From Citrobacter sp. Marseille-Q6884 (lineage in GTDB: Bacteria; Pseudomonadota; Gammaproteobacteria; Enterobacterales; Enterobacteriaceae): a stretch of 64,000 nucleotides of DNA. The notes beneath the pieces were generated by a model that was not told the origin of the DNA, made no database searches, and saw only the letters and a program-made list of their open reading frames with translations. The DNA is taken from contig NZ_CAMDRE010000001.1 of assembly GCF_945906775.1 (NCBI RefSeq), positions 1,426,001 through 1,490,000 on the forward strand, in the 5' to 3' direction. Positions 8,100-16,630 of the stretch are shown in pieces; the first letter of the stretch is position 1; the number at the start of each line of letters is the position of its first letter. The translations under genes and the position numbers were made by a program.

Positions 8100-10811
8100 T
8101 TACAAATGCGTAACGGTTGGCTCCTGAGTCATTGCCTTTTTATTCGCTTTTACCAACACATCATTGAGATTATATTCTTTCTTCTGCCACTGTTTTTGGG
8201 CTTGCTCCCCGGAGGCATCCAAATGCCAGTTCAGGATTGTTTCCAGTGCCGCTTTGCCGGTCGCAAATTTTGAATCATTGGTTGTTGCGTTAGCCAAATC
8301 TTGTTTTAATTCTTTGCATTCTTGATCAAACATTGGACGCCGTGCTTCGTCCAGCGTTTTACGTTGTTCATTAATGATGAAATCCAGTTCGTGTTTCAAC
8401 TGTCCCTCTCCGTTGGCAGTTTTGTGCATCAGTTTCACGACATTTTCTCTGTCCTGGAGAACATCATTCCATAATTGTTCCCCGCCTTTTTCCAGTCTAT
8501 CCCGGCAGTAGCCATAACGCAGAAGCAGGTAATTCAAGGTGTTAGTACCGATATGCTCGGAAACCACGGTTGTGTCAGATTTCTCCAGATACAGGCCAAG
8601 ATTCACATTGACGGGGGAAGCCAATACGGTGCCTGTACCGAGCGATATATCATCGGAAAGCGTTACCTGATTTTTAACGCGAGTGACCTGATGCGTAAAT
8701 TCAGGTTTCTTATCTTCTTTCCGCGACCAGTCCGGAGAGAAAAAGCGAAGTAACAGCGTGGTACCGGCCTCGAGTTTCATCGTTGAGGTACCCAGACCGG
8801 CCAGTACAGAGGACTGTAAGGCTTCAACGGAGACGCCAACCTGCGTTGCAACCGTGGAGGTGATCTTCGTCAGCAGGTCGGCCACACTGATTGAACCTTT
8901 TGCCTTTAATTCAACATCAATATGATCGCCAGCCCTTACGCGGTAAGGGTTATCAACCCGTTTATGTGTAACGGCAAGGCCCAATTCCGCGCCGAGGTTA
9001 ATGTTTTTGACGCCCGCACTGGCATGGATATTCGCGTCAAAGCTGGTGACTTCATGATCAATCGGAATGATGCGACTAAAAGAGACCAGCGGTTGTAATG
9101 TATCTGACTTGTACACCATATTAGGGGTGATAATTTTTTGGTTTACATCTGCAATTGACTGCAAGAGTCTGTCTGCCTCAGGCAAATTATTTTTGTTTTC
9201 ATAGATATGTGATGTCAGGGTCGCCAGCATAATCTCTGCGGACTGTAAGATACCATTTCGGCCTTTACCCTGTACGCCCCATGATTTTTCGATCTGGTGT
9301 TTTGTCTGACGCGCTTCGCGATCGCCGTTATCACTGAGGCGGACGACTCGGGCATATTCATCAATGTGTTGATTAATCATAGACGTTGCGTTTTCAAGCG
9401 CCTGAGCCGTTATTTTCTGGCCCAGCATGTTCTTGTTTCCGAACAACGATGCCACATCGGTATACTGCTCTCCCAGCGCAATTTGGGCGGTCTGATTGTA
9501 TAAGGGAGCCAGTTTTTGAATTTCTGTCTGATAAAACTCACGTAATTCATTATCGCTAAGCGTGGTAACCATATCGCTTTGGATATTTACATCAATATGT
9601 CGTTTCGTTCGGGTTGCGCCTGCGCTGGCGCCAAGATTAATCACGCCGCCAATATTAAGATCCGCTGTTTGCTTCAGGTTACCTTCAATAGTGTTTACCT
9701 CTACGGAGGTTTTTTTCAGCTGGAATGGCGCGCTGTTATCGACAGAAATATCTTTACCCGTCAGATCATGCAATTTTGTTTGCAAGACATCTTGCTGATT
9801 AAAAGCATTGACCTGGTGATGGCGCAATGAATGCACAGAAATGAGTGCCTGGCTAATTTTCTGTGCCAGATAAGTACGTACACCTTTATTGTTACTGTCA
9901 AAACCCTGGTGTTTTTTGTAGCTATCCGTTTTTTGTGAATATTTTTCATCAAGATAGTCATACATACTCGGATAGTTTTTTGATTTTGACTGAATGGTTT
10001 TGCTGCCTGAGAGTTCAAGAGTTAAATCCAGAGCTGTGTTATTCTTACCCACAATATGGAGCTTCTCCAGCAGTTCGGTCATGCTTATTTTTGAGGTCAG
10101 CGAACCTGTTGTTTTATTCTTGATTTCCCGGCCAACGCCAACGATACCTTCATCGTCAACGCTACGCGAAAATGCCACACTGGTTTCATTTTTTACTTTT
10201 GCGCCAATGGTCGCACCCATTGTTTCGTTATCGATCAATCCGGCGCTAAGGGAAATATTGGTAGCGACTGTTTTTGAATGTGTTGTATCCGGGCGGGAAT
10301 CTACCAGATATTTATGCGAATCTTTATCCCTTTTATCCGTAATATTCTGGCTTATAAAACAACTATAGAAATGCTTTTCAAGCATCCTGACAATTTGCGC
10401 GATTTCTGATTTCGGTGCTAAATGGTTATCGCGAATTTGGAATAACGCACTGGCGAGTTTTTGTAAGTCATGGGCAGGGATAGCATTCTGGTCATTTGTG
10501 GCTAAATTCAGTAGCGTTTCTTTTAACGCGCTCAGTTTGTTTGCGGCAGAATCATTGGGGGCATTTTTCCCCAGTTCCGTAAGAATATCAATGACGGTGT
10601 CACGATAAACCTCATTTTTCTGACTCAATACTAAAGAACCGTGATTGCTATTTGACAGGGTTTTATCGACAGGCGCCTGGCTGACACGATGCAATGAGGC
10701 CGCGAGAGTGTTTTTCTGGCTATGATTCTGATTGTCATCAATACGATTATAAGCAGAAAGGACAGGGCTATTAGCTGAAGTGGAACGTGTTAAATGCGTT
10801 AAATTTGGCAT
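8100..10811 (-). CDS. Unknown 903-residue protein between malE and malK
   Basis: I do not recognise this protein. It has no signal peptide or membrane segment. Residues 1-65 are rich in Ser/Asn/Gln and low in hydrophobics, residues 70-160 look helical, and four Gly/Asn-rich beta-type blocks recur near residues 183-230, 382-412, 590-618 and 717-752 (pattern N-hydrophobic-x-L-x-AG...GA-x-G). The blocks are separated by helical stretches, and the C-terminal 130 residues are charged and helical. Only three cysteines. ATG 10811 has AAGGA nearby. The gene is visibly more AT-rich than its mal neighbours, suggesting horizontal gain. It has its own MalT/CRP-like control module upstream (11052-11109) and terminators downstream, and points the same way as malE. 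The disordered polar N-terminus without a Sec signal recalls secreted effectors or large cytoplasmic toxins, but that is a weak inference. Confidence 0.85.
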   Translation of the reverse strand: MPNLTHLTRSTSANSPVLSAYNRIDDNQNHSQKNTLAASLHRVSQAPVDKTLSNSNHGSLVLSQKNEVYRDTVIDILTELGKNAPNDSAANKLSALKETLLNLATNDQNAIPAHDLQKLASALFQIRDNHLAPKSEIAQIVRMLEKHFYSCFISQNITDKRDKDSHKYLVDSRPDTTHSKTVATNISLSAGLIDNETMGATIGAKVKNETSVAFSRSVDDEGIVGVGREIKNKTTGSLTSKISMTELLEKLHIVGKNNTALDLTLELSGSKTIQSKSKNYPSMYDYLDEKYSQKTDSYKKHQGFDSNNKGVRTYLAQKISQALISVHSLRHHQVNAFNQQDVLQTKLHDLTGKDISVDNSAPFQLKKTSVEVNTIEGNLKQTADLNIGGVINLGASAGATRTKRHIDVNIQSDMVTTLSDNELREFYQTEIQKLAPLYNQTAQIALGEQYTDVASLFGNKNMLGQKITAQALENATSMINQHIDEYARVVRLSDNGDREARQTKHQIEKSWGVQGKGRNGILQSAEIMLATLTSHIYENKNNLPEADRLLQSIADVNQKIITPNMVYKSDTLQPLVSFSRIIPIDHEVTSFDANIHASAGVKNINLGAELGLAVTHKRVDNPYRVRAGDHIDVELKAKGSISVADLLTKITSTVATQVGVSVEALQSSVLAGLGTSTMKLEAGTTLLLRFFSPDWSRKEDKKPEFTHQVTRVKNQVTLSDDISLGTGTVLASPVNVNLGLYLEKSDTTVVSEHIGTNTLNYLLLRYGYCRDRLEKGGEQLWNDVLQDRENVVKLMHKTANGEGQLKHELDFIINEQRKTLDEARRPMFDQECKELKQDLANATTNDSKFATGKAALETILNWHLDASGEQAQKQWQKKEYNLNDVLVKANKKAMTQEPTVTHL

Positions 10812-11051
10812 AAATAAATCCTTATATTTATCCGCCGAATACTGAATTACTTTTGGACGAATGTTATTCTTCCTTATGTAATGCCACTGGCAGCCTTTAT
10901 TTGTGAGGGGGTAACCTGGTAAATGTTATGTTGCGAATTCTATAACCCATCAGTCATCTGTTAAATAAATATTGTTTTAAATTAAAAATCTGCACCATGA
11001 ACAAAAAAGAGGTGTGTAAAAGGTATTTTCCCCTAAACCTCCCACTGCACG

Positions 11052-11109
11052 CCCTTTCTATCCTCCTTACACCTACGCCCTGGTATTCTTTAATGTGATA
11101 TTCATCCCA
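11052..11109 (-). promoter_or_regulatory. Second MalT/CRP module, facing the 903-codon gene
   Basis: On the minus strand GGGCGTAGGT and AAGGAGGATAG form two MalT-like boxes. Ten bases upstream is TGTGA-N6-TCCCA (11094-11109), a CRP site matching 9 of 10 key bases. Box order, orientation and spacing equal the copy upstream of malE (7863-7920); I count about 39 of 58 identical bases, 26 of 32 in the MalT part. It points at the 903-codon gene, roughly 240 bases from its ATG. Confidence 0.65.
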
Positions 11110-11156
11110 GAATTGTATGAATTGAGTGATAGAGCACAGAGAAATATGCCGAATTT

Positions 11157-11172
11157 TGCTGCCTGTATCACA
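11157..11172. promoter_or_regulatory. Possible second CRP site in the malK control region
   Basis: A perfect TCACA half-site at 11168-11172 pairs with a poor left half (TGCTG, 11157-11161). The E. coli malE-malK region has three CRP sites between the MalT clusters; this is in the expected zone. Confidence 0.35.
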
Positions 11173-11218
11173 AATTTCATTTTCACCACCGACGTCCTGG
11201 CGCAAATGCCGCGCGCTC

Positions 11219-11262
11219 ATCCTCCCGCCTCCTCCCCCATAAAAAAGCCGGGGGGTGGAGGA
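11219..11262 (+). promoter_or_regulatory. malK promoter MalT-box cluster
   Basis: GGGGTGGAGG (11252-11261) is a near-perfect MalT box facing malK. Just upstream, ATCCTCCCGCC and TCCTCCCCCAT (11219-11240) are two boxes in the opposite orientation. This matches the E. coli malKp cluster almost base for base. malK-lamB-malM should therefore be MalT- and CRP-activated. Confidence 0.85.
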
Positions 11263-11344
11263 TTCCCGCCATTAATGAATAACGCATAGTCAATCCATCA
11301 TGAATGTTGCTGTCGATGACAGGTTGTAACGAAGGGAGAAGGGC

Positions 11345-12454
11345 ATGGCGAGCGTACAGCTGCGAAATGTAACGAAAGCCTGGGGTGACGTGGTGGTATC
11401 GAAAGATATCAATCTCGACATTCACGAAGGAGAATTCGTGGTGTTTGTCGGACCGTCAGGCTGCGGTAAATCGACTTTGCTACGTATGATCGCCGGGCTT
11501 GAGACCATCACCAGTGGAGACCTGTTTATCGGGGAAAACCGAATGAACGATATTCCACCCGCTGAACGCGGCGTGGGCATGGTCTTCCAGTCTTATGCGC
11601 TATATCCCCATTTGTCCGTCGCCGAAAACATGTCGTTTGGTCTCAAACTGGCGGGGGCCAAAAAAGAGGTAATGAACCAGCGCGTGAATCAGGTCGCCGA
11701 AGTCCTGCAATTGGCGCATTTGCTGGATCGTAAACCTAAAGCGCTTTCTGGCGGACAGCGTCAGCGTGTGGCGATTGGCCGTACGCTGGTGGCAGAGCCT
11801 CGCGTGTTCCTGCTTGATGAGCCGCTTTCCAACCTGGATGCCGCATTGCGTGTGCAAATGCGCATCGAAATCTCCCGCCTGCATAAACGTCTTGGCCGCA
11901 CGATGATCTACGTCACTCACGATCAGGTCGAAGCCATGACGCTGGCGGACAAAATTGTGGTGCTGGATGCCGGACGCGTTGCCCAGGTCGGTAAACCACT
12001 GGAGCTGTACCACTATCCGGCTGACCGTTTTGTCGCAGGTTTTATTGGTTCGCCGAAGATGAATTTCCTGCCGGTGAAAGTCACCGCAACGGCTATCGAT
12101 CAGGTGCAGGTTGAGCTGCCGAATCGTCAGCAAATCTGGTTACCAGTGGACAGCGCCCACGTTCAGGTTGGCGCCAACATGTCTTTAGGTATTCGCCCGG
12201 AACATCTGCTGCCCAGCGAGATTGCTGATGTGACTCTCGAAGGTGAAGTGCAGGTGGTCGAGCAGCTTGGTCACGAAACACAAATCCATATCCAGATCCC
12301 CGCCATCCGTCAAAACCTGGTCTACCGCCAGAATGACGTGGTGTTGGTAGAAGAGGGTGCCACATTCGCTATCGGCCTGCCGCCAGAGCGTTGTCATCTG
12401 TTCCGTGAGGATGGCACTGCATGTCGTCGGTTGCATCAAGAGCCGGGCGTTTAA
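11345..12454 (+). CDS. malK: Maltose transporter ATPase MalK
   Basis: 369 residues. N-terminal ABC domain with Walker A GPSGCGKST (36-44), Q-loop FQSYALYPH, signature LSGGQRQR (about 134-141), Walker B VFLLDEP and the switch His in VTHDQ. The C-terminal regulatory domain (about 235-369) has the OB-like folds that bind EIIA-Glc and MalT. It powers MalFG and, when idle, holds MalT inactive. ATG 11345 follows a strong GGGAGAAGG site. First gene of malK-lamB-malM. The C-terminal end (HQEPGV) is two residues shorter than in E. coli. Confidence 0.98.
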   Translation: MASVQLRNVTKAWGDVVVSKDINLDIHEGEFVVFVGPSGCGKSTLLRMIAGLETITSGDLFIGENRMNDIPPAERGVGMVFQSYALYPHLSVAENMSFGLKLAGAKKEVMNQRVNQVAEVLQLAHLLDRKPKALSGGQRQRVAIGRTLVAEPRVFLLDEPLSNLDAALRVQMRIEISRLHKRLGRTMIYVTHDQVEAMTLADKIVVLDAGRVAQVGKPLELYHYPADRFVAGFIGSPKMNFLPVKVTATAIDQVQVELPNRQQIWLPVDSAHVQVGANMSLGIRPEHLLPSEIADVTLEGEVQVVEQLGHETQIHIQIPAIRQNLVYRQNDVVLVEEGATFAIGLPPERCHLFREDGTACRRLHQEPGV

Positions 12455-12586
12455 GCATTCCATAAAAAAACGAAGCGCAAAGCCATTCGAGGCAGCATCG
12501 AGGCGGCAGAAAGAACGCCGCCAACAAAGAGGCCGTCCGAAGGGGGAAGCGTTTAAAGAAAAGCAATGATCTCAGGAGATAGAACG

Positions 12587-13942
12587 ATGATTACTCTGCG
12601 CAAACTCCCTCTGGCGGTTGCTGTAGCAGCAGGCATTATGTCTGTTCAGGCAATGGCTGTAGATTTTCATGGTTATGCTCGTTCCGGTATCGGCTGGACG
12701 GGTAGTGGCGGTGAACAACAGTGTTTCCAGGCAACCGGCGCTCAAAGTAAATACCGTCTTGGTAACGAATGTGAAACCTATGCGGAAATTAAACTGGGTC
12801 AGGAAGTGTGGAAAGAAGGCGATAAAAGCTTCTACTTCGATACCAACGTTGCCTACTCCGTAGCACAGCAGAATGACTGGGAAGCGACCGATCCAGCATT
12901 CCGTGAGGCCAACGTGCAAGGTAAAAACCTGATTGAATGGCTGCCGGGCTCCACTATCTGGGCCGGTAAGCGCTTCTACCAGCGTCATGATGTTCACATG
13001 ATCGACTTCTACTACTGGGATATTTCAGGTCCTGGCGCCGGTATCGAAAACATCGATCTGGGCTTCGGTAAACTGTCTCTGGCCGCGACCCGTTCCCAGG
13101 AAGCCGGCGGCTCTTACACCTTCAGCAGCCAGAATATTTATGACACCTCCAAGGATACCGCCAACGACGTATTCGACGTACGTTTAGCGGGTCTGGAAAC
13201 CAACCCGGATGGCGTACTGGAACTGGGTGTGGATTACGGTAGTGCGAATAAGTCTGACGGCTACAGCTATGCAGATAATGCCTCGAAAGATGGCTGGATG
13301 TTCACCGCTGAACATACCCAGAGCATGCTGAAAGGCTACAACAAGTTTGTTGTGCAATATGCGACAGACGCGATGACGACTCAGGGTAAAGGGGGATCAC
13401 AAGGGACGTACGGTTCAACCTTTGATACCCAGCTTTCCCCAACTGATCCTGTCATCCATAACATCGACAGCAACATCAATAACAACGGTAGCCTGGTACG
13501 TGTGCTTGATCACGGTGCAATCTCCCTGGGCGACAAATGGGACCTGATGTACGTCGGTATGTACCAGAATATCGACCTGGATAACGATCTGGGTACCGAA
13601 TGGTACACCGTCGGTATTCGTCCGATGTACAAATGGACGCCGATCATGAGCACCTTGATGGAAATCGGGTACGACAACGTCAAATCTCAGCAGACTGGCG
13701 ATCGCAACAGCCAGTACAAAATCACCCTCGCGCAACAGTGGCAGGCTGGCGACAGCATCTGGTCTCGCCCGGCAATCCGTGTCTTCGCAACCTATGCAAA
13801 ATGGGATGAAGAGTGGGGCTACATTAAAAACGGCAACAATGTTTCTAAATACGCCGCAGCAACCAATTCTGGTATCAACACCACCAGCCGTGGCGATAGC
13901 GACGAGTTTTCCTTCGGTGCCCAGATGGAAATCTGGTGGTAA
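12587..13942 (+). CDS. lamB: Maltoporin LamB
   Basis: 451-residue outer-membrane trimeric porin for maltodextrins (and lambda-type phage receptor in E. coli). Signal peptide MITLRKLPLAVAVAAGIMSV ending AMA before VDFHGYARSG. The two cysteines of the first loop (QQCF and NECET) are kept, and it ends in the aromatic outer-membrane signature QMEIWW. The start is ATG 12587 with CAGGAGA 8 bases before it. The surface loops (about residues 155-230, 275-310 and 415-435) differ most from E. coli, as expected under phage pressure. Operon gene between malK and malM. Confidence 0.98.
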   Translation: MITLRKLPLAVAVAAGIMSVQAMAVDFHGYARSGIGWTGSGGEQQCFQATGAQSKYRLGNECETYAEIKLGQEVWKEGDKSFYFDTNVAYSVAQQNDWEATDPAFREANVQGKNLIEWLPGSTIWAGKRFYQRHDVHMIDFYYWDISGPGAGIENIDLGFGKLSLAATRSQEAGGSYTFSSQNIYDTSKDTANDVFDVRLAGLETNPDGVLELGVDYGSANKSDGYSYADNASKDGWMFTAEHTQSMLKGYNKFVVQYATDAMTTQGKGGSQGTYGSTFDTQLSPTDPVIHNIDSNINNNGSLVRVLDHGAISLGDKWDLMYVGMYQNIDLDNDLGTEWYTVGIRPMYKWTPIMSTLMEIGYDNVKSQQTGDRNSQYKITLAQQWQAGDSIWSRPAIRVFATYAKWDEEWGYIKNGNNVSKYAAATNSGINTTSRGDSDEFSFGAQMEIWW

Positions 13943-13970
13943 GACGACAATAGCCTGACGTAATGACCGA

Positions 13971-13992
13971 AAGAGGGGCGCAAGCCCCTCTT
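13971..13992 (+). terminator. Stem-loop between lamB and malM
   Basis: AAGAGGGGC (13971-13979) pairs with GCCCCTCTT (13984-13992) across a GCAA loop. Only a weak T-run follows, so it probably attenuates or protects the lamB message and does not fully stop transcription into malM. Confidence 0.7.
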
Positions 13993-14054
13993 CATTAAGG
14001 TTTAGCGCGCTATTGCCTGGCTACCGCTGAACCATGCTATCTGAGGTGATAACA

Positions 14055-15008
14055 ATGAAAATGAAGAAAAGTCTCGTTGCCCTTTGTTTATCTGCAGGTT
14101 TACTTGCAAGCGTACCGGGCATCAGCCTGGCCGATGTGAATATTGTTCCGCAGAACACCACGGCGGCGCCTGCTATCCCCACTGCCGCACTGCAACAATT
14201 AACCTGGACGCCGGTTGATCAATCGAATACGCAGTCCACTCAGCTTTCTACTGGCGGCCAGCGTCTGGATGTCGCCGGGGTGACCGGTCCGGTTGCTGCG
14301 TATAGCGTACCGGCGAATATTGGCGAGTTAACGCTGACACTGACCAGTGAAGTGAACAAACAAACCAGCGTATTTGCGCCAAACGTCTTAATTCTTGATC
14401 AGAACATGACGCCATCTGCATTTTTCCCCAGCAGCTATTTTACCTACCAGGAGCCCGGTGTGATGAGTGCCGATCGTCTGGAAGGCGTAATGCGACTGAC
14501 GCCAGCACTGGGCCAGCAAAAACTCTATGTTCTGGTCTTTACGACCGAGAAAGACCTCCAGCAGACCACGACCCTGCTTGATCCGGCGAAAGCCTATGCC
14601 AAAGGGGTGGGTAACTCTGTGCCGGATATCCCGGACCCGGTAGCCCGTCATACCACTGACGGCCTGCTGAAACTGAAAGTGAAAACCAGCACCTCCTCCA
14701 GCGTACTGGTCGGGCCGTTGTTTGGCTCCTCTGGTCCAGGACCGGTAACCGTCGGTAATACCGCAGCGCCTGCGGTGACCTATGCGGCTCCGGCGGCGGC
14801 CGTTGCCGCTCCGGCACCTGCCCCAGCGCCTGCGAAGAAAAGCGAGCCGATGCTGAATGACACCGAAAGCTACTTTAATAAAGCGATTAAGGATGCAGTC
14901 GCGAAAGGCGATGTCGATAAAGCGCTGAAGCTGCTTGATGAAGCCGAACGTCTGGGGTCCACATCTGCTCGTTCCACTTTTATCAGCAGTGTAAAAGGCA
15001 AGGGGTAA
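14055..15008 (+). CDS. malM: Maltose operon periplasmic protein MalM
   Basis: 317 residues with signal peptide MKMKKSLVALCLSAGLLASV...SLADV. Three parts are visible: an N-terminal beta domain, an Ala/Pro-rich hinge (about 240-265) and a short helical C-terminal domain (AKGDVDKALKLLDEAERLG). Exact role is unknown; in E. coli it is a periplasmic member of the maltose regulon. The hinge is about ten residues longer than in E. coli. ATG 14055 is chosen for its GAGGTGAT site and the signal peptide; the in-frame ATG at 14034 would add seven non-signal residues. Confidence 0.95.
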   Translation: MKMKKSLVALCLSAGLLASVPGISLADVNIVPQNTTAAPAIPTAALQQLTWTPVDQSNTQSTQLSTGGQRLDVAGVTGPVAAYSVPANIGELTLTLTSEVNKQTSVFAPNVLILDQNMTPSAFFPSSYFTYQEPGVMSADRLEGVMRLTPALGQQKLYVLVFTTEKDLQQTTTLLDPAKAYAKGVGNSVPDIPDPVARHTTDGLLKLKVKTSTSSSVLVGPLFGSSGPGPVTVGNTAAPAVTYAAPAAAVAAPAPAPAPAKKSEPMLNDTESYFNKAIKDAVAKGDVDKALKLLDEAERLGSTSARSTFISSVKGKG

Positions 15009-15040
15009 CCGTTTCCCCGCAGTGCTGATTTGCAACAACT

Positions 15041-15067
15041 GGTGCGTCTCCTGGCGCACCTTTTTTT
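15041..15067 (+). terminator. Rho-independent terminator after malM
   Basis: GGTGCG (15041-15046) and CGCACC (15055-15060) form the stem, followed directly by seven T residues. It ends the malK-lamB-malM transcript. Confidence 0.9.
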
Positions 15068-15187
15068 ATCGTGCAATGCTATTTGTTACGCTTATGTTGC
15101 CTTACCGATCACTTAATCGTGTTTGCTCACCCCGTTATGCCTTTTCTGCGATACAATGCCCTCAGGTTATCAATCGGAGAGTAAGGC

Positions 15188-15685
15188 ATGCCACACCCTG
15201 CGTTAACGCAACTGCGTGCGCTGCGTTATTTTGATGCGATCCCTGCGCTTGACCCTCAACTGCTTGACTGGCTGTTGCTGGAAGATTCCATGACCAAACG
15301 TTTTGAGCAGCAGGGAAAACAGGTCACCGTAACATTGATACGAGAAGGATTTGTTGGGCAAAATGAGGTGGCTGAAGAACTGACGCTGCTGCCGAAAGAA
15401 TCCCGCTACTGGCTGCGTGAAATCCTGTTATGCGCGGATGGCGAACCCTGGCTTGCCGGGCGAACCGTGGTGCCTGAATCAACACTGTGCGGCCCTGAGC
15501 TGGCCTTGCAAAATCTGGGGAAAACCCCGCTCGGGCGCTACCTGTTTACATCATCGACATTGACCCGCGATTTTATTGAGATTGGTCGCGATGCAGCGCT
15601 GTGGGGGCGTCGTTCCCGCTTGCGTCTGAGCGGTAAGCCGCTGATGCTTACCGAGCTTTTTTTACCTGCATCGCCGTTGTATTGA
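15188..15685 (+). CDS. ubiC: Chorismate pyruvate-lyase UbiC
   Basis: 165 residues, same length as E. coli UbiC. It removes pyruvate from chorismate to give 4-hydroxybenzoate, the first committed step of ubiquinone synthesis. Conserved segments WLLLEDSMTKRFE, REILLCADGEPWLAGRTVVP and RDAALWGRRSRLRL hold the product-binding Arg and Glu residues. ATG 15188 has GGAGAGTAAGGC before it. ubiA follows after 12 bases. E. coli yjbI, normally between malM and ubiC, is not present. Confidence 0.97.
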   Translation: MPHPALTQLRALRYFDAIPALDPQLLDWLLLEDSMTKRFEQQGKQVTVTLIREGFVGQNEVAEELTLLPKESRYWLREILLCADGEPWLAGRTVVPESTLCGPELALQNLGKTPLGRYLFTSSTLTRDFIEIGRDAALWGRRSRLRLSGKPLMLTELFLPASPLY

Positions 15686-15697
15686 GAGGAAATAAAG

Positions 15698-16570
15698 ATG
15701 GAGTGGAGTCTGACGCAGAATAAGCTGCTGGCGTTTCACCGCTTGATGCGTACGGATAAGCCAATCGGCGCCTTACTGCTGCTCTGGCCGACGCTGTGGG
15801 CGCTATGGGTGGCGACCCCTGGCGTGCCACAATTGTGGATCCTGGCTGTATTTGTCGCTGGCGTCTGGTTAATGCGTGCCGCCGGCTGCGTGGTGAATGA
15901 TTATGCCGATCGCAAATTTGACGGGCATGTCAAACGAACGGCGAACCGCCCGCTGCCCAGCGGTGCGGTCACGGAGAAAGAAGCCCGGACGTTGTTTGTC
16001 GTACTGGTGTTGCTGGCTTTCCTGCTGGTGCTGACGCTAAACACGATGACCATTTTGCTGTCGGTTGCTGCTCTGGCGCTGGCGTGGGTATACCCTTTCA
16101 TGAAGCGCTACACGCATCTGCCGCAGGTGGTGCTGGGCGCGGCGTTTGGTTGGTCTATCCCGATGGCGTTCGCCGCCGTGAGCGAGTCAGTCCCGCTGAG
16201 CTGTTGGCTGATGTTCCTCGCCAACATTCTCTGGGCAGTGGCCTATGACACGCAGTATGCGATGGTAGACCGCGATGATGATCTGAAGATTGGTATTAAA
16301 TCAACCGCGATTCTGTTCGGTCGGTACGACAAACTGATTATCGGTATTCTGCAGGTTGGCGTACTGGCGCTGATGGCGCTGATTGGCTGGCTGAACGGGC
16401 TGGGCTTCGGTTATTACTGGTCTCTGCTGGTGGCGGGCGCACTGTTTGTGTATCAGCAGAAATTGATTGTTGACCGTGAACGGGATGCCTGTTTTAAAGC
16501 ATTTATGAACAATAACTATGTTGGTCTGGTTCTGTTTTTAGGACTGGCGATGAGCTACTGGCACCTTTGA
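15698..16570 (+). CDS. ubiA: 4-hydroxybenzoate octaprenyltransferase UbiA
   Basis: 290-residue inner-membrane prenyltransferase that attaches the octaprenyl chain to 4-hydroxybenzoate. The two Asp-rich motifs are clear: NDYADRKFD (about 67-75) and DTQYAMVDRDDD (about 187-198), which bind the Mg2+-prenyl diphosphate. Eight or nine membrane segments. It is coupled to ubiC, which makes its substrate, and ends before a bidirectional terminator shared with plsB. Confidence 0.98.
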   Translation: MEWSLTQNKLLAFHRLMRTDKPIGALLLLWPTLWALWVATPGVPQLWILAVFVAGVWLMRAAGCVVNDYADRKFDGHVKRTANRPLPSGAVTEKEARTLFVVLVLLAFLLVLTLNTMTILLSVAALALAWVYPFMKRYTHLPQVVLGAAFGWSIPMAFAAVSESVPLSCWLMFLANILWAVAYDTQYAMVDRDDDLKIGIKSTAILFGRYDKLIIGILQVGVLALMALIGWLNGLGFGYYWSLLVAGALFVYQQKLIVDRERDACFKAFMNNNYVGLVLFLGLAMSYWHL

Positions 16571-16599
16571 CGTAGTGCCCTCTGGCAACTCACCCTGAC

Positions 16600-16628
16600 A
16601 AAAAAGCCGGTCTTTCGACCGGCTTTTT
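16600..16628. terminator. Bidirectional terminator between ubiA and plsB
   Basis: AAAAAGCCGGTC and GACCGGCTTTTT form a long stem with T-runs on both strands, placed between the converging ubiA and plsB ends. Confidence 0.9.
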
Positions 16629-16630
16629 GA

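Noticed and set aside
8100..10811. Reading the 903-residue protein as an autotransporter or outer-membrane porin
   Set aside because: The Gly/Asn-rich beta blocks suggested it, but there is no signal peptide and no C-terminal aromatic beta-barrel signature; the C-terminus is charged and helical.
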